From the NCBI GenBank assembly GCA_003136615.1, contig PLFA01000045.1, forward strand, positions 270 through 13,144: DNA of 12,875 bases, read 5' to 3'. Under the pieces are notes generated by a model. The model was not told where the DNA came from. It was given only the letters and a program-made list of their open reading frames with translations, and did no database searches. Both the position numbers and the translations under genes were made by a program. The DNA is from Caulobacteraceae bacterium. GTDB taxonomy: Bacteria > Pseudomonadota > Alphaproteobacteria > Caulobacterales > Caulobacteraceae. Position 1 is the first letter of the stretch. The number at the start of each line of letters is the position of its first letter. Below, in pieces: positions 1 to 6,994 of this stretch.

Positions 1-1313
1 CGCTCATAGATCAGCACGTTGGCGTCGACGGCCACCGCCAGAGTTAGCACCAGACCGGCGATGCCCGGCAGGGTCAGGGTCGCCTGGGTCAGGCTCATGG
101 CGCCCACGATCATCAGGCCGTTAACGACGAGCGCGATGGCCGCAAACACGCCAAAGAGGCCGTAGGAGAGGATGATGAAGGCGAAGATCAGGCTCGCCCC
201 AATCAATATGGAGAGCTGACCGGCCTTCACCGCATCAGCGCCCAGCTCCGCGCCGACGGTATGCTGGGCGATAATGGTGAGCGGCGCGGGCAAGGCCCCC
301 GACTTTAGCAGCAGGGCCAGATTGTTGGCCGACTCCTCGGTGAAGTGGCCGTGGATCATGCCGCTGCCGGTGGTGATCGCCGATTCGATATTGGGCGCTG
401 AAATCCACTTGCCATCGAGAACAATGGCGAAGGGCTTGCCGATATTCTGGCTCGTCGCCTCGGCGAAGCGGCGGGCTCCTTGACCATTAAAGGCGAAATT
501 GATGTCCGGTTCGTTGTCCTGATCGTGGCCGGCGCTGGCGGCGGTGAGCATCTCTCCGGTCACCACCGACCGGCGCTTGACGATGAGGGGGGCGGCCGTG
601 CCGCTATCGCTCGGCAACACCTCGTCATCGGGCGGAATGCGTCCGGCGGCGATATCCTCAGGCGCCACATTGGTGTCGACCATCTGGAAAGTGAGCTGCG
701 CGGTCTTACCAATCACCGCCTTGAGCTTTTCGGGATCGCTCTCACCGGGCGCCTCGACGACGATCCGTGCGGCGCCCTGCTGCGTAATGAGCGGGTCTTT
801 GGTGCCGAGCGCATCGATACGCTTGCGGATGATCTCAATTGAACGCGTCACCGCGTCCCGGGCCGCCGCCTGGGCCGCCTGGGGGACGAAGGCCACCTCG
901 ATGGTGTTTCCAGCCTTCGTCTGGACGGTGATGTTCCGGCCGCCGGTGATTAGCGCCTCGCCAAGATTATTGTTCAGCAGGGTAAAGGCCGGCTGCAGCT
1001 TGGTGGGGTCGGTGATGTGGACGTCGATGGCGCCGCCATGAACCGCCAGGCCGCTGAAATCGATCTGATCGCCGCGCAGGCGCGTGCGGATATCCTCGGT
1101 CAGGTTGGTCAGGCGCTTGGTGTTAAGGGCGCCGGTATCGACCTCAAGAAGCAGATATGAGCCGCCCTGCAGGTCGAGGCCCAGATTGAGCCTCTGCTGC
1201 GGCGCCCATGACGGAAGCGAGCCAGGGGGGACAAGGTTAGGAAGGGTGAAGACCAGGCCAAAGAGAAGCGAGGCCAGGACAAGAATGACCTTCCAACGGC
1301 TCAGAGCGAGCAT
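1..1313 (-). CDS. secD: Protein translocase subunit SecD (3' end cut by window edge)
   Basis: SecD is an inner-membrane subunit of the accessory Sec complex SecDF-YajC, which uses the proton gradient to pull exported proteins through SecYEG on the periplasmic side. I translated the minus strand from ATG at 1313-1311 and the frame stays open for 437 codons to the left edge. Visible are a first membrane segment at about residues 8-24, the periplasmic motif GLDLQGG (45-51) typical of SecD, a large periplasmic domain, then membrane segments beginning near residue 355 and the family signature VDANVLIYER at the cut. Full SecD proteins of this type run somewhat beyond 500 residues, so roughly the last 80-100 are missing. 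It starts 29 bp after the yajC stop, so the two are probably cotranscribed, with secF expected further left. No good Shine-Dalgarno precedes the start. Confidence 0.96.
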   Translation of the reverse strand, partial: MLALSRWKVILVLASLLFGLVFTLPNLVPPGSLPSWAPQQRLNLGLDLQGGSYLLLEVDTGALNTKRLTNLTEDIRTRLRGDQIDFSGLAVHGGAIDVHITDPTKLQPAFTLLNNNLGEALITGGRNITVQTKAGNTIEVAFVPQAAQAAARDAVTRSIEIIRKRIDALGTKDPLITQQGAARIVVEAPGESDPEKLKAVIGKTAQLTFQMVDTNVAPEDIAAGRIPPDDEVLPSDSGTAAPLIVKRRSVVTGEMLTAASAGHDQDNEPDINFAFNGQGARRFAEATSQNIGKPFAIVLDGKWISAPNIESAITTGSGMIHGHFTEESANNLALLLKSGALPAPLTIIAQHTVGAELGADAVKAGQLSILIGASLIFAFIILSYGLFGVFAAIALVVNGLMIVGAMSLTQATLTLPGIAGLVLTLAVAVDANVLIYE

Positions 1314-1342
1314 GACGGCGTGTCGCGCTTAAACTTCTAGGG

Positions 1343-1723
1343 TCAGGACTTGGCGTCGTTGGCCGCCGCCGGCTCGCCGCGCGACCTGACCTCCGACACC
1401 ATGGACTTGATCACCTTCACCGTGACGTTCTGAGCGATATCCAGGCCGAGCTCCTGGTCCTCGACTCGAACCACCTTGCCGATCAGTCCACTGGACAGCA
1501 CCACCGTGTCGCCGCGCTTGATGGCGCTGATCTTGGCGGCGTGGTCGCGCACGCGCTTCTGCTGGGGGCGCCAAATCATGAAGTACATAAAGGCCAGCAT
1601 CAGGACGCCATAGAAGATCAATTGGCCCTGGGGCCCGGCGAGAAAGCCGGTCAGGCCGCCCACGGGCGCCGCCGCGACCATAGGAATTAGCGCCGGTGAA
1701 AGGATCGCCGGGATCAACAACAT
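1343..1723 (-). CDS. yajC: Sec translocon accessory protein YajC
   Basis: YajC is a small inner-membrane protein that associates with SecD and SecF at the Sec translocon. The 126-residue product has a short hydrophobic N-terminus, one clear membrane segment at about residues 35-51 ending in the family motif IWRPQQKR, and then a small soluble domain containing IKRGDTVVLSSGLIGKV, the conserved YajC core. The ATG at 1723-1721 is preceded by GGAG (minus strand, at 1729-1732) with a 5-base spacer, which supports this start. The gene lies immediately upstream of secD, the standard arrangement in Proteobacteria, and is divergent from the ATPase gene to its right. Length is normal for alphaproteobacterial YajC (about 110-130 residues). 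Confidence 0.96.
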   Translation of the reverse strand: MLLIPAILSPALIPMVAAAPVGGLTGFLAGPQGQLIFYGVLMLAFMYFMIWRPQQKRVRDHAAKISAIKRGDTVVLSSGLIGKVVRVEDQELGLDIAQNVTVKVIKSMVSEVRSRGEPAAANDAKS

Positions 1724-1780
1724 CGTATCTCCGAGAATTCTGGCCGGCCAAATCCTGGCGGCGGGGTAAAAAGTCGCGGG

Positions 1781-1809
1781 AAGCTAGGCGCTCGACGCCC
1801 CTTTTGCAA
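1781..1809 (-). promoter_or_regulatory. Candidate promoter for yajC-secD
   Basis: On the minus strand, TTGCAA (1804-1809) and TAGCTT (1781-1786) are separated by 17 bases, a plausible -35/-10 pair about 60 bases upstream of the yajC start. The pair lies in the 102-bp region between the divergent yajC and ATPase genes, where a promoter is expected. The match is by eye only, and alphaproteobacterial promoters are poorly conserved. Confidence 0.3.
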
Positions 1810-1825
1810 TTGGCCCCGCGCCGCT

Positions 1826-2716
1826 ATGGCGGAGCGCATGCCCCCATGCGCGCCAAAGCCCCTGGATCCAGAGCCCCTGGATAAGGACATCGCCGCAAGC
1901 CTGCGCCGGATCGCCGACGCCCTGGATCGGCTGGCGCCGCCGCCGGCCCCAGCCCCGGATTTTAGCGGCGCGCGGATTTTCCGGCATGAGCCGGCGACGG
2001 GTCTATTTCGGCCCGCCGCGGATTTCCTCCTGCCCCTCGACCTGCTGGTGGGCGTGGACGCCCAAAAGGCGCGTCTGGTGGAGACCCTCGAACGCTTCGC
2101 CGCCGGCTGGCCAGCCAACCATGTTCTGCTGTGGGGCGCGCGGGGCGCGGGCAAAAGCTCGCTCGCCAAGGCCGCCTTCATGGCCATCGCAGCCGGGGCG
2201 CCCGACCTCAAGCTCATCGAGGTGGATCGGGATGAAGTCGCCGCACTTCCCGCCCTTTTCGACATCCTGAGGGCGGCGCCCGAGCGGTTCATCGTCCTCT
2301 GCGACGATCTCTCCTTCGAAGAGGGCGCTGCGGCCGCCAAGGCGCTGAAGTCCGCCCTGGAGGGCGGGGTTGCAGGGCCGCCAGCCAATGCCCTCTTTCT
2401 CGCCACCTCAAACCGCCGTCACCTCATGCCTCGCCAGCACGCGGAGACGGGAGGTCCCCTGGCCGCGGCTGAGGACGCCGAGGAGGAGGTCAGCGTATCC
2501 GACCGGTTCGGGGTTTGGATTGGCTTCGCCCCCATGAGCCAGGAGGACTATCTGGCAGCCGTGCGCGGCTATGCCGCGCGCTTCGACCTTGGCCTCCCGG
2601 ATCTGGAGATGCGCGCCTTGCAATGGTCGCGATTGCGGAGCGGCCGATCAGGTCGAATCGCCTGGCAATTCACCCGCCATTTGGCGGGCGAGATGGGAAA
2701 GTTCCTGCCGCTGTAG
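1826..2716 (+). CDS. AAA+ ATP-binding protein of the DUF815 type
   Basis: This is a P-loop ATPase of a family usually labelled DUF815 or simply 'ATP-binding protein', whose cellular role is not established. The 296-residue product has a helical, proline-rich N-terminus (to about 50), Walker A GARGAGKSS (104-112), Walker B FIVLCDDLSF (155-164), a sensor-1-like ATSNRRHL (193-200) and SDRFG (225-229), where arginine-finger residues sit in related AAA+ proteins. No membrane segment or signal peptide is seen. It is the only plus-strand gene here, divergent from yajC and convergent with nlpD. The ATG at 1826 has no obvious ribosome site. An in-frame ATG at 1838, 3 bases after GGAG, is a possible alternative start. 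The stop codon TAG (2714-2716) uses the first bases of repeat A. The function within the Sec/division neighbourhood is unknown. Confidence 0.88.
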   Translation: MAERMPPCAPKPLDPEPLDKDIAASLRRIADALDRLAPPPAPAPDFSGARIFRHEPATGLFRPAADFLLPLDLLVGVDAQKARLVETLERFAAGWPANHVLLWGARGAGKSSLAKAAFMAIAAGAPDLKLIEVDRDEVAALPALFDILRAAPERFIVLCDDLSFEEGAAAAKALKSALEGGVAGPPANALFLATSNRRHLMPRQHAETGGPLAAAEDAEEEVSVSDRFGVWIGFAPMSQEDYLAAVRGYAARFDLGLPDLEMRALQWSRLRSGRSGRIAWQFTRHLAGEMGKFLPL

Positions 2717-2817
2717 AGCTTGATGACGTTTCATTCAAACGTCTGAATCAAGCTCTGACTTTGAATTTAAAGCCGGATTCAGACTTTGACGATGCCGTCA
2801 AAAGTCATCCTGCATTA
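2714..2817 (+). repeat. Double-hairpin intergenic repeat, copy A
   Basis: This 104-bp element fills almost all of the gap between the convergent ATPase and nlpD genes. Hairpin 1: AGAGCTTGAT (2715-2724) pairs perfectly with 2747-2756, and inside it GACGTTT (2725-2731) pairs with 2737-2743 around the loop CATTC. Hairpin 2: GACTTTGACG (2782-2791) pairs with 2796-2806 with one bulge, and GGAT (2775-2778) pairs with 2807-2810. It matches copy B (11966-12070, reverse complement) over its whole length with about 11 mismatches and 3 gap positions by hand alignment. Both ends are TA. Its first bases complete the ATPase stop codon. Because of its position between two converging genes it may also act as a bidirectional terminator, but no T-tract follows either hairpin. 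Confidence 0.93.
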
Positions 2818-2828
2818 GAGGCTCGCGC

Positions 2829-4121
2829 CTACTGGGCGGGAAGGACCACCAACGGATCGATAGGCTTGGCCTTCTCGCCGGCGCCGGCCTTGTAGCGCAC
2901 CTCGAAATGCAATTGCGGCTCGCTGACGCCGCCCGTTTGGCCCACCTGGCCGATCTCCTGGCCTTGGGTGATGATCTGACGCATCTGAACGCTCATATGG
3001 GCGAGATGGGCATAGGCGGTGACCCACCCGTCGGCATGTTGAAGCAGAACCAGATTGCCGAAACCTGGAATCTGGTCGCCCGCATAGACCACGTCCCCCG
3101 GCGCGGCGGCGCGCACGACGGTTCCAAGAGGCGCGCGGATATCGAGCCCGTCATTGCGCACGCCCACACCCTTGGCGCCAAATTTCGAGATAACCTCCCC
3201 CTTCACCGGCCACGCGAAGCGGCCATGCGCGAGCGCCGTCACCTCCGCGTCGCTTAAGGAGGCCGCCGCTGGCTCCGGCGCCGCAGGCGCGATGGGCGTG
3301 ATTTCGGCGGTCCTTTCGGATGAAGGCACATACCCCTCCGGGGGCGCGCGCAAGGTGGCGGCATAGCGCAAGCTGTGGAAAGGTTCCTCAGCCACGGGTC
3401 CGTGATCGTGGAACGCAGACGGCAAGGCGATCTCGTCGCCGGCGACGAGATGAGCGCGTTCTGATAGACCGTTCAGCGAGGCAAGATCCGCCGCGCCGAC
3501 ACCAAATCGTCGCGCCACCACGGCAATGGTGTCTCCCGGACGCACCTCATAGGCCTTTTCCACCGGGATTTTCAGGCGCTGGCCAGGAACCAGATGATCG
3601 GCGTCTTTCAGGTGATTGGACGCAATCAGCTCCTGGGGCGTCACGTCCAGATCGCGGGCAATGGCGTCAAGATCATCGCCCTTGGCCACCTTGTAGAGAC
3701 GGTACATGTGATGGGGCGTGATGACCTTGCCTGAGGCAAGGTAGCGGACAGGCGCCTTTGGGATCGTCCGCACCGGCGGCGGCGGCTCGACAGCGAGCGG
3801 CGGGAGCGGGGCCTGGCGCGGCGGCGCTGGGGAAGCCAGCGGAGTCTGCACATCACTCAGCGTTGAGGTGTCGACACCCACCACGGGTGGCGGTGGAGTC
3901 GGCGAAGAGGTCGGCGATCCGCTTTGTGCAGTCATGGCCTCCGGGGGAGGGGTCCGCGAGATAGCCTGCGTCGCAGGCGCTGGCGTTGAGCTGATGGGAT
4001 AGGTGGGCGTGGCCGCACAAGCGCTTAAGGCCATGGCCAAACCCCCCAAGCAAATCTGAACAGGTTTGCTTGGACTGAAAGGTCCTAGCGGCAAAGCGCC
4101 ATTTACAGTCTTCCGCGTCAT
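2829..4121 (-). CDS. nlpD: LysM-LytM (M23-type) lipoprotein, probable amidase activator, NlpD/DipM type
   Basis: The product is predicted to bind peptidoglycan in the periplasm and to activate cell-separation amidases rather than cut the wall itself. Numbering from ATG 4121-4119 (430 residues): basic N-terminus, hydrophobic stretch and lipobox LSAC with Cys at 35; a proline-rich linker (about 40-125); LysM 1 (141-187); LysM 2 (191-234); and a C-terminal LytM domain (302-428). In LytM the first zinc-ligand His of HxxxD is Asn323 (NDGLD) and the first His of HxH is Gln403 (QLHFE), while Asp327, His372 and His405 remain. E. coli NlpD has similar losses and is non-catalytic. The GTG six bases upstream (4127) overlaps the GGAG ribosome site, so I prefer ATG 4121. 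It follows pcm by 58 bp. As I recall, Caulobacter DipM occupies the same position but is longer, with four LysM repeats. Confidence 0.9.
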   Translation of the reverse strand: MTRKTVNGALPLGPFSPSKPVQICLGGLAMALSACAATPTYPISSTPAPATQAISRTPPPEAMTAQSGSPTSSPTPPPPVVGVDTSTLSDVQTPLASPAPPRQAPLPPLAVEPPPPVRTIPKAPVRYLASGKVITPHHMYRLYKVAKGDDLDAIARDLDVTPQELIASNHLKDADHLVPGQRLKIPVEKAYEVRPGDTIAVVARRFGVGAADLASLNGLSERAHLVAGDEIALPSAFHDHGPVAEEPFHSLRYAATLRAPPEGYVPSSERTAEITPIAPAAPEPAAASLSDAEVTALAHGRFAWPVKGEVISKFGAKGVGVRNDGLDIRAPLGTVVRAAAPGDVVYAGDQIPGFGNLVLLQHADGWVTAYAHLAHMSVQMRQIITQGQEIGQVGQTGGVSEPQLHFEVRYKAGAGEKAKPIDPLVVLPAQ

Positions 4122-4126
4122 AGACA

Positions 4127-4130
4127 CTCC
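4127..4130 (-). promoter_or_regulatory. Ribosome binding site deciding the nlpD start
   Basis: The minus strand reads GGAG here, followed by 5 bases and ATG at 4121-4119. An in-frame GTG at 4127-4125 would overlap this site, so the ATG is the likelier start. Confidence 0.65.
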
Positions 4131-4151
4131 GTGGAGATTCTATCGCCGATC

Positions 4152-4171
4152 CGCCACCGGATCCGATGGCG
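4152..4171 (-). terminator. Strong hairpin between pcm and nlpD (terminator or attenuator candidate)
   Basis: In transcription direction the 20 bases form an 8-bp stem (CGCCATCG pairing with CGGTGGCG, one G-U pair) around a GATC loop. The stem begins 8 bases past the pcm stop codon. No T-run follows, so an intrinsic terminator is uncertain; it could instead be a stabilising or processing hairpin upstream of nlpD. Confidence 0.4.
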
Positions 4172-4179
4172 AGGGGCTC

Positions 4180-4842
4180 TCAAGGTTCCCGCGCCACGCC
4201 TTCAAGGAGGGGCACAAAGCGCACTTCGCACAGGACTTCCATATTAAAATGTCCCGAGCCGTCGCCGGCGTAGCGACACAGTTTCTGAACCGGCCCCTTG
4301 CCCACCGGCGCCACCAGCACCCCGGAGGGCTTTAATTGCGCCAGAAGCCCCTTGGGCTCATCAGGCGCCGCGGCCGTGACCAAAATGCGATCAAAAGGCG
4401 CCTGCTCCGCCCAACCGAGGAACCCGTCGCCGAACTTTGTGATCACATTGGTGAGCTGGAGGGTCTCAAAACGCGCCTCCGCCTCCCGCAGCAGAGTGCG
4501 ATAGCGCTCAACAGTGTAGACCAGCCGCGAAAGCCGGGCGAGCACCGCCGTCTGATAGCCTGATCCCGTGCCGATCTCGAGCACCCTGGCGCGAGGTTCA
4601 AGCGTGAGGGCCTGGGTCATGAGGCCGACGATATAGGGCTGGCTGATCGTCTGACCGCAGGCGATGGGGAGCGCTGAATCCTCCCAGGACCTCGCCTTGA
4701 AGAGATCTGGCGTGAAAAGGTCTCGGGGGGTGCGTTCGACGGCAGAGAGAACGGAGGGGTCGGTGACTCCCTGGGTGCGCAGGGTCAGGATAAGTTGGGC
4801 CGATGGGGGCGCCCCATCAGCGGGCTTTTGCGGTCGTTTCAT
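4180..4842 (-). CDS. pcm: Protein-L-isoaspartate O-methyltransferase
   Basis: Pcm transfers a methyl group from S-adenosylmethionine to isoaspartyl residues in ageing proteins, starting their repair in the cytoplasm. The 220-residue product shows the family's GQTISQPY (63-70), which contributes to substrate binding, the SAM-binding glycine motif VLEIGTGSGYQTA (87-99), a following acidic YTVER (about 108-113) and a C-terminal PVGKG segment. Length is normal for the family (about 205-225). Its ATG (4842-4840) overlaps the surE stop as ATGA, and GAGG lies about 7 bases upstream, so surE and pcm are probably translationally coupled. The surE-pcm pairing is widespread in Proteobacteria and often described as a stress-survival pair. 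A strong hairpin lies just after its stop. Confidence 0.96.
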   Translation of the reverse strand: MKRPQKPADGAPPSAQLILTLRTQGVTDPSVLSAVERTPRDLFTPDLFKARSWEDSALPIACGQTISQPYIVGLMTQALTLEPRARVLEIGTGSGYQTAVLARLSRLVYTVERYRTLLREAEARFETLQLTNVITKFGDGFLGWAEQAPFDRILVTAAAPDEPKGLLAQLKPSGVLVAPVGKGPVQKLCRYAGDGSGHFNMEVLCEVRFVPLLEGVAREP

Positions 4843-5642
4843 AGGGGCGCCTCGCCCCTTGCGAAACGCGAGGCCGCGCCGTCCACAAGCGCCCCAAGGC
4901 GGGCCACCGTGTCCAAATGGGTGAGGTCGATATGCAGCGGCGTCACAGAGATGCGTCCCTCATAGGCGGCGCGAAGATCGGTGCCTTCGATGGGGCGAGA
5001 GGGCGAATTTCTAAAGCCAAGCCAATAATAGCTGCGACCGCGAAGATCCGTGCGTTTCTCGGCGTAGCGGATGCTCACGTCGCGGAATCCCTGACGCGTA
5101 ACTTCCACCGACTCAACCCTCGTGACGGGTCCCAAGGGGAAATTGACGTTCAAGACCACATCCTGGGGCCAACCCGCCGTGACCAGACGCGAGATGAGGC
5201 GCGCGCCAAAGGCCTCGGCGACGGCGAAATCCTCCCGATGATCCGCGCTATAGGCCTCCATCATCTGGGAGAGCGCGATGGCGGGTATGCCGAGGGCCAT
5301 GCCCTCAATGGCGCCGGCCACGGTTCCCGACAGAGTGACGTCCTCGGCGGCGTTAAGGCCGCGATTCACACCAGACAGGACGAGGTCGGGCTTTGCGCCC
5401 TCGATCAGGTGCTCAACCCCGAGCATGACACAGTCGGTGGGCGTTCCCTGAATAGCGAAGCGCTTTTCGTCCAGGCGGCGGTAGCGCAGAGGCTCGCTCA
5501 AGGTGAGAGAGCGGGCGGCGCCCGACTGCTCGGACTCCGGCGCGAATATCCAGACGTCGTCCGACAGGGTCCGCGCCACGGCCTCCAGGGCGGCGAGGCC
5601 CTGGGCGTGAATACCGTCATCATTGGTCAGCAGAATGCGCAT
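4839..5642 (-). CDS. surE: 5'/3'-nucleotidase SurE
   Basis: SurE is a metal-dependent cytoplasmic phosphatase acting on nucleoside monophosphates and, in some species, short polyphosphate. The 267-residue product begins with the signature MRILLTNDDG, in which Asp8 and Asp9 bind the metal; Ser40 in EQSGAARS and Asn93 in SGVNRG complete the usual ligand set, and VTLSGTVAGA follows as expected. The start ATG (5642-5640) shares one base with the serS stop (TGATG), with GAGG four bases upstream of the ATG. Its own stop overlaps the pcm start. Length is typical of the family (about 250-265). No irregularity is seen. Confidence 0.97.
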   Translation of the reverse strand: MRILLTNDDGIHAQGLAALEAVARTLSDDVWIFAPESEQSGAARSLTLSEPLRYRRLDEKRFAIQGTPTDCVMLGVEHLIEGAKPDLVLSGVNRGLNAAEDVTLSGTVAGAIEGMALGIPAIALSQMMEAYSADHREDFAVAEAFGARLISRLVTAGWPQDVVLNVNFPLGPVTRVESVEVTRQGFRDVSIRYAEKRTDLRGRSYYWLGFRNSPSRPIEGTDLRAAYEGRISVTPLHIDLTHLDTVARLGALVDGAASRFARGEAPL

Positions 5643-6919
5643 CAGGCCTCGCCGATTCGGGTAAGGCCCGGCAGGTAGGGGTGAAGCGCCTGAGGGATTG
5701 CGATTCGCCCCCCCTCGTCCTGATAGTTTTCCATCAGCGCCACGAGCGTGCGACCGACGGCCAGGCCCGAGCCGTTCAAGGTATGAACATAGCGCGCGCC
5801 CTTCTCACCCGGCTGCTTGCACCGCGCCTCCAGGCGGCGGGCCTGAAAGTCTCCGCAATTCGAACAGGAGCTGATCTCCCGGTAAGTCTCTTGGGAGGGC
5901 ATCCACACTTCGAGGTCGTAGGTTTTCCGCGCCGTGAATCCCATGTCGCCCGCGCAGAGCAGCATGGTGCGGAAGGGAAGCTCCAGACGCTTCAGGATCG
6001 TCTCCGCGCAGGCCACCATCCGCTCATGCTCGGCCTCGGACTCCTCAGGCGCCGTGATTGAGACGAGCTCCACCTTATTGAACTGGTGCTGGCGGATCAT
6101 GCCGCGCGTATCGCGACCGGAAGCTCCCGCCTCGGAACGGAAACAGGGTGTCAGGGCCGTAAAGCGCAGGGGCAAGGCGCTCTCCGCGAGGATCTGGTCA
6201 CCCACGATATTGGTCAGCGAGACTTCCGCCGTGGGAATCAGCCATCGGTCATCAGTTGTGCGGAAGAGATCTGCGGCAAACTTCGGCAGTTGGCCCGTGC
6301 CATAGAGCGCCTGGCTGCGCACGACGAGCGGCGGCGAGACCTCGGTATAGCCATGCTCAAGGGTCTGAACGTCGAGCATGAACTGACCAAGCGCCCGCTC
6401 CAGCCGCGCCAACTGACCTTTCAGAACCACGAAGCGGGCGCCGGACATCCGCGCGGCGGAGTCGAAATCCATCAGGCCGAGGACGGCGCCGAGGTCCACA
6501 TGGTCCCGCGCCGGACCCCAGCTATCGGGCTCGCCCCAGCGACGCGCCTCCACATTCTCGCGCTCATCCGCGCCCGGGGGCACATCGGCCGCGGGAAGGT
6601 TGGGCAGGCCCGCGAGGAAATCCTGTAGCGCCCGACCCCGCACCGCCTCAGCGTCCGAAGCCTGGGCAATCACATCCTTGAGCCGTTCCACCTCGCCCAT
6701 AAGTCGATCCGCTGTGGCGGCGTCGCCAGCGCCCTTGGCCTTGCCGATGAGGGCGGAAAGATCCTTGCGGCGCGCCTGAGCGCTCTGTAGCTCGGTCTGG
6801 GAGTCGCGCCGCGCCTGATCCAAAATGAGAATCGACGCGGAGACCGGGCCGAGGCCACGCGCGGCCCAGCCCCTGTCATAGGCCATCGGATCAAGGCGGA
6901 TAGCCCGAAGATCATGCAT
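5642..6919 (-). CDS. serS: Seryl-tRNA synthetase
   Basis: SerRS charges tRNA-Ser with serine (and selenocysteine tRNA where present). The 425-residue product has the family layout: an N-terminal helical arm (about 28-100, rich in Ala, Arg and acidic residues) that grips the long variable arm of tRNA-Ser, then the class II catalytic core with the serine-binding TAEVSLTN (230-237), motif 2 beginning FRSEAGASGRDTRG (260-273) and motif 3 GLAVGRTLVALMENYQ (385-400). Length is standard. The ATG at 6919-6917 has no clear Shine-Dalgarno, but the N-terminus MHDLRAIR matches the family start. It lies 75 bp after tatC and overlaps surE by one base. This tat-serS-surE-pcm order is common in alphaproteobacteria. 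Confidence 0.98.
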   Translation of the reverse strand: MHDLRAIRLDPMAYDRGWAARGLGPVSASILILDQARRDSQTELQSAQARRKDLSALIGKAKGAGDAATADRLMGEVERLKDVIAQASDAEAVRGRALQDFLAGLPNLPAADVPPGADERENVEARRWGEPDSWGPARDHVDLGAVLGLMDFDSAARMSGARFVVLKGQLARLERALGQFMLDVQTLEHGYTEVSPPLVVRSQALYGTGQLPKFAADLFRTTDDRWLIPTAEVSLTNIVGDQILAESALPLRFTALTPCFRSEAGASGRDTRGMIRQHQFNKVELVSITAPEESEAEHERMVACAETILKRLELPFRTMLLCAGDMGFTARKTYDLEVWMPSQETYREISSCSNCGDFQARRLEARCKQPGEKGARYVHTLNGSGLAVGRTLVALMENYQDEGGRIAIPQALHPYLPGLTRIGEA

Positions 6920-6994
6920 GGGGAGGGCGTGTCGACTCTCGCGGAAGGGAGTTCCTTAAGGCGCGTCGCCGAACCCGCCAAGGGTCGGGGGAGA

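Noticed and set aside
480..1041. Plus-strand open frames over the secD region
   Set aside because: They lie antisense to a clear SecD reading frame and have the Arg/Gly/Ala-rich composition typical of shadow frames in GC-rich DNA.
1741..1750. Perfect palindrome TGGCCGGCCA in the yajC/ATPase promoter region
   Set aside because: A 10-bp GC-only palindrome is readily expected by chance at this composition, and no second copy marks it as an operator.
2714..2817. Repeat A as a standard intrinsic terminator
   Set aside because: The hairpins are strong, but neither is followed by a T-run on either strand, so termination is only a possibility.
4917..5678. 253-residue plus-strand open frame opposite surE
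   Set aside because: It mirrors surE on the other strand, shows no family motif, and surE is complete with all its catalytic residues.
6920..6994. Possible leader RNA (T-box or riboswitch) upstream of serS
   Set aside because: The 75-bp gap is too short for a T-box and shows no specifier stem or antiterminator; T-boxes are also not expected in this group.
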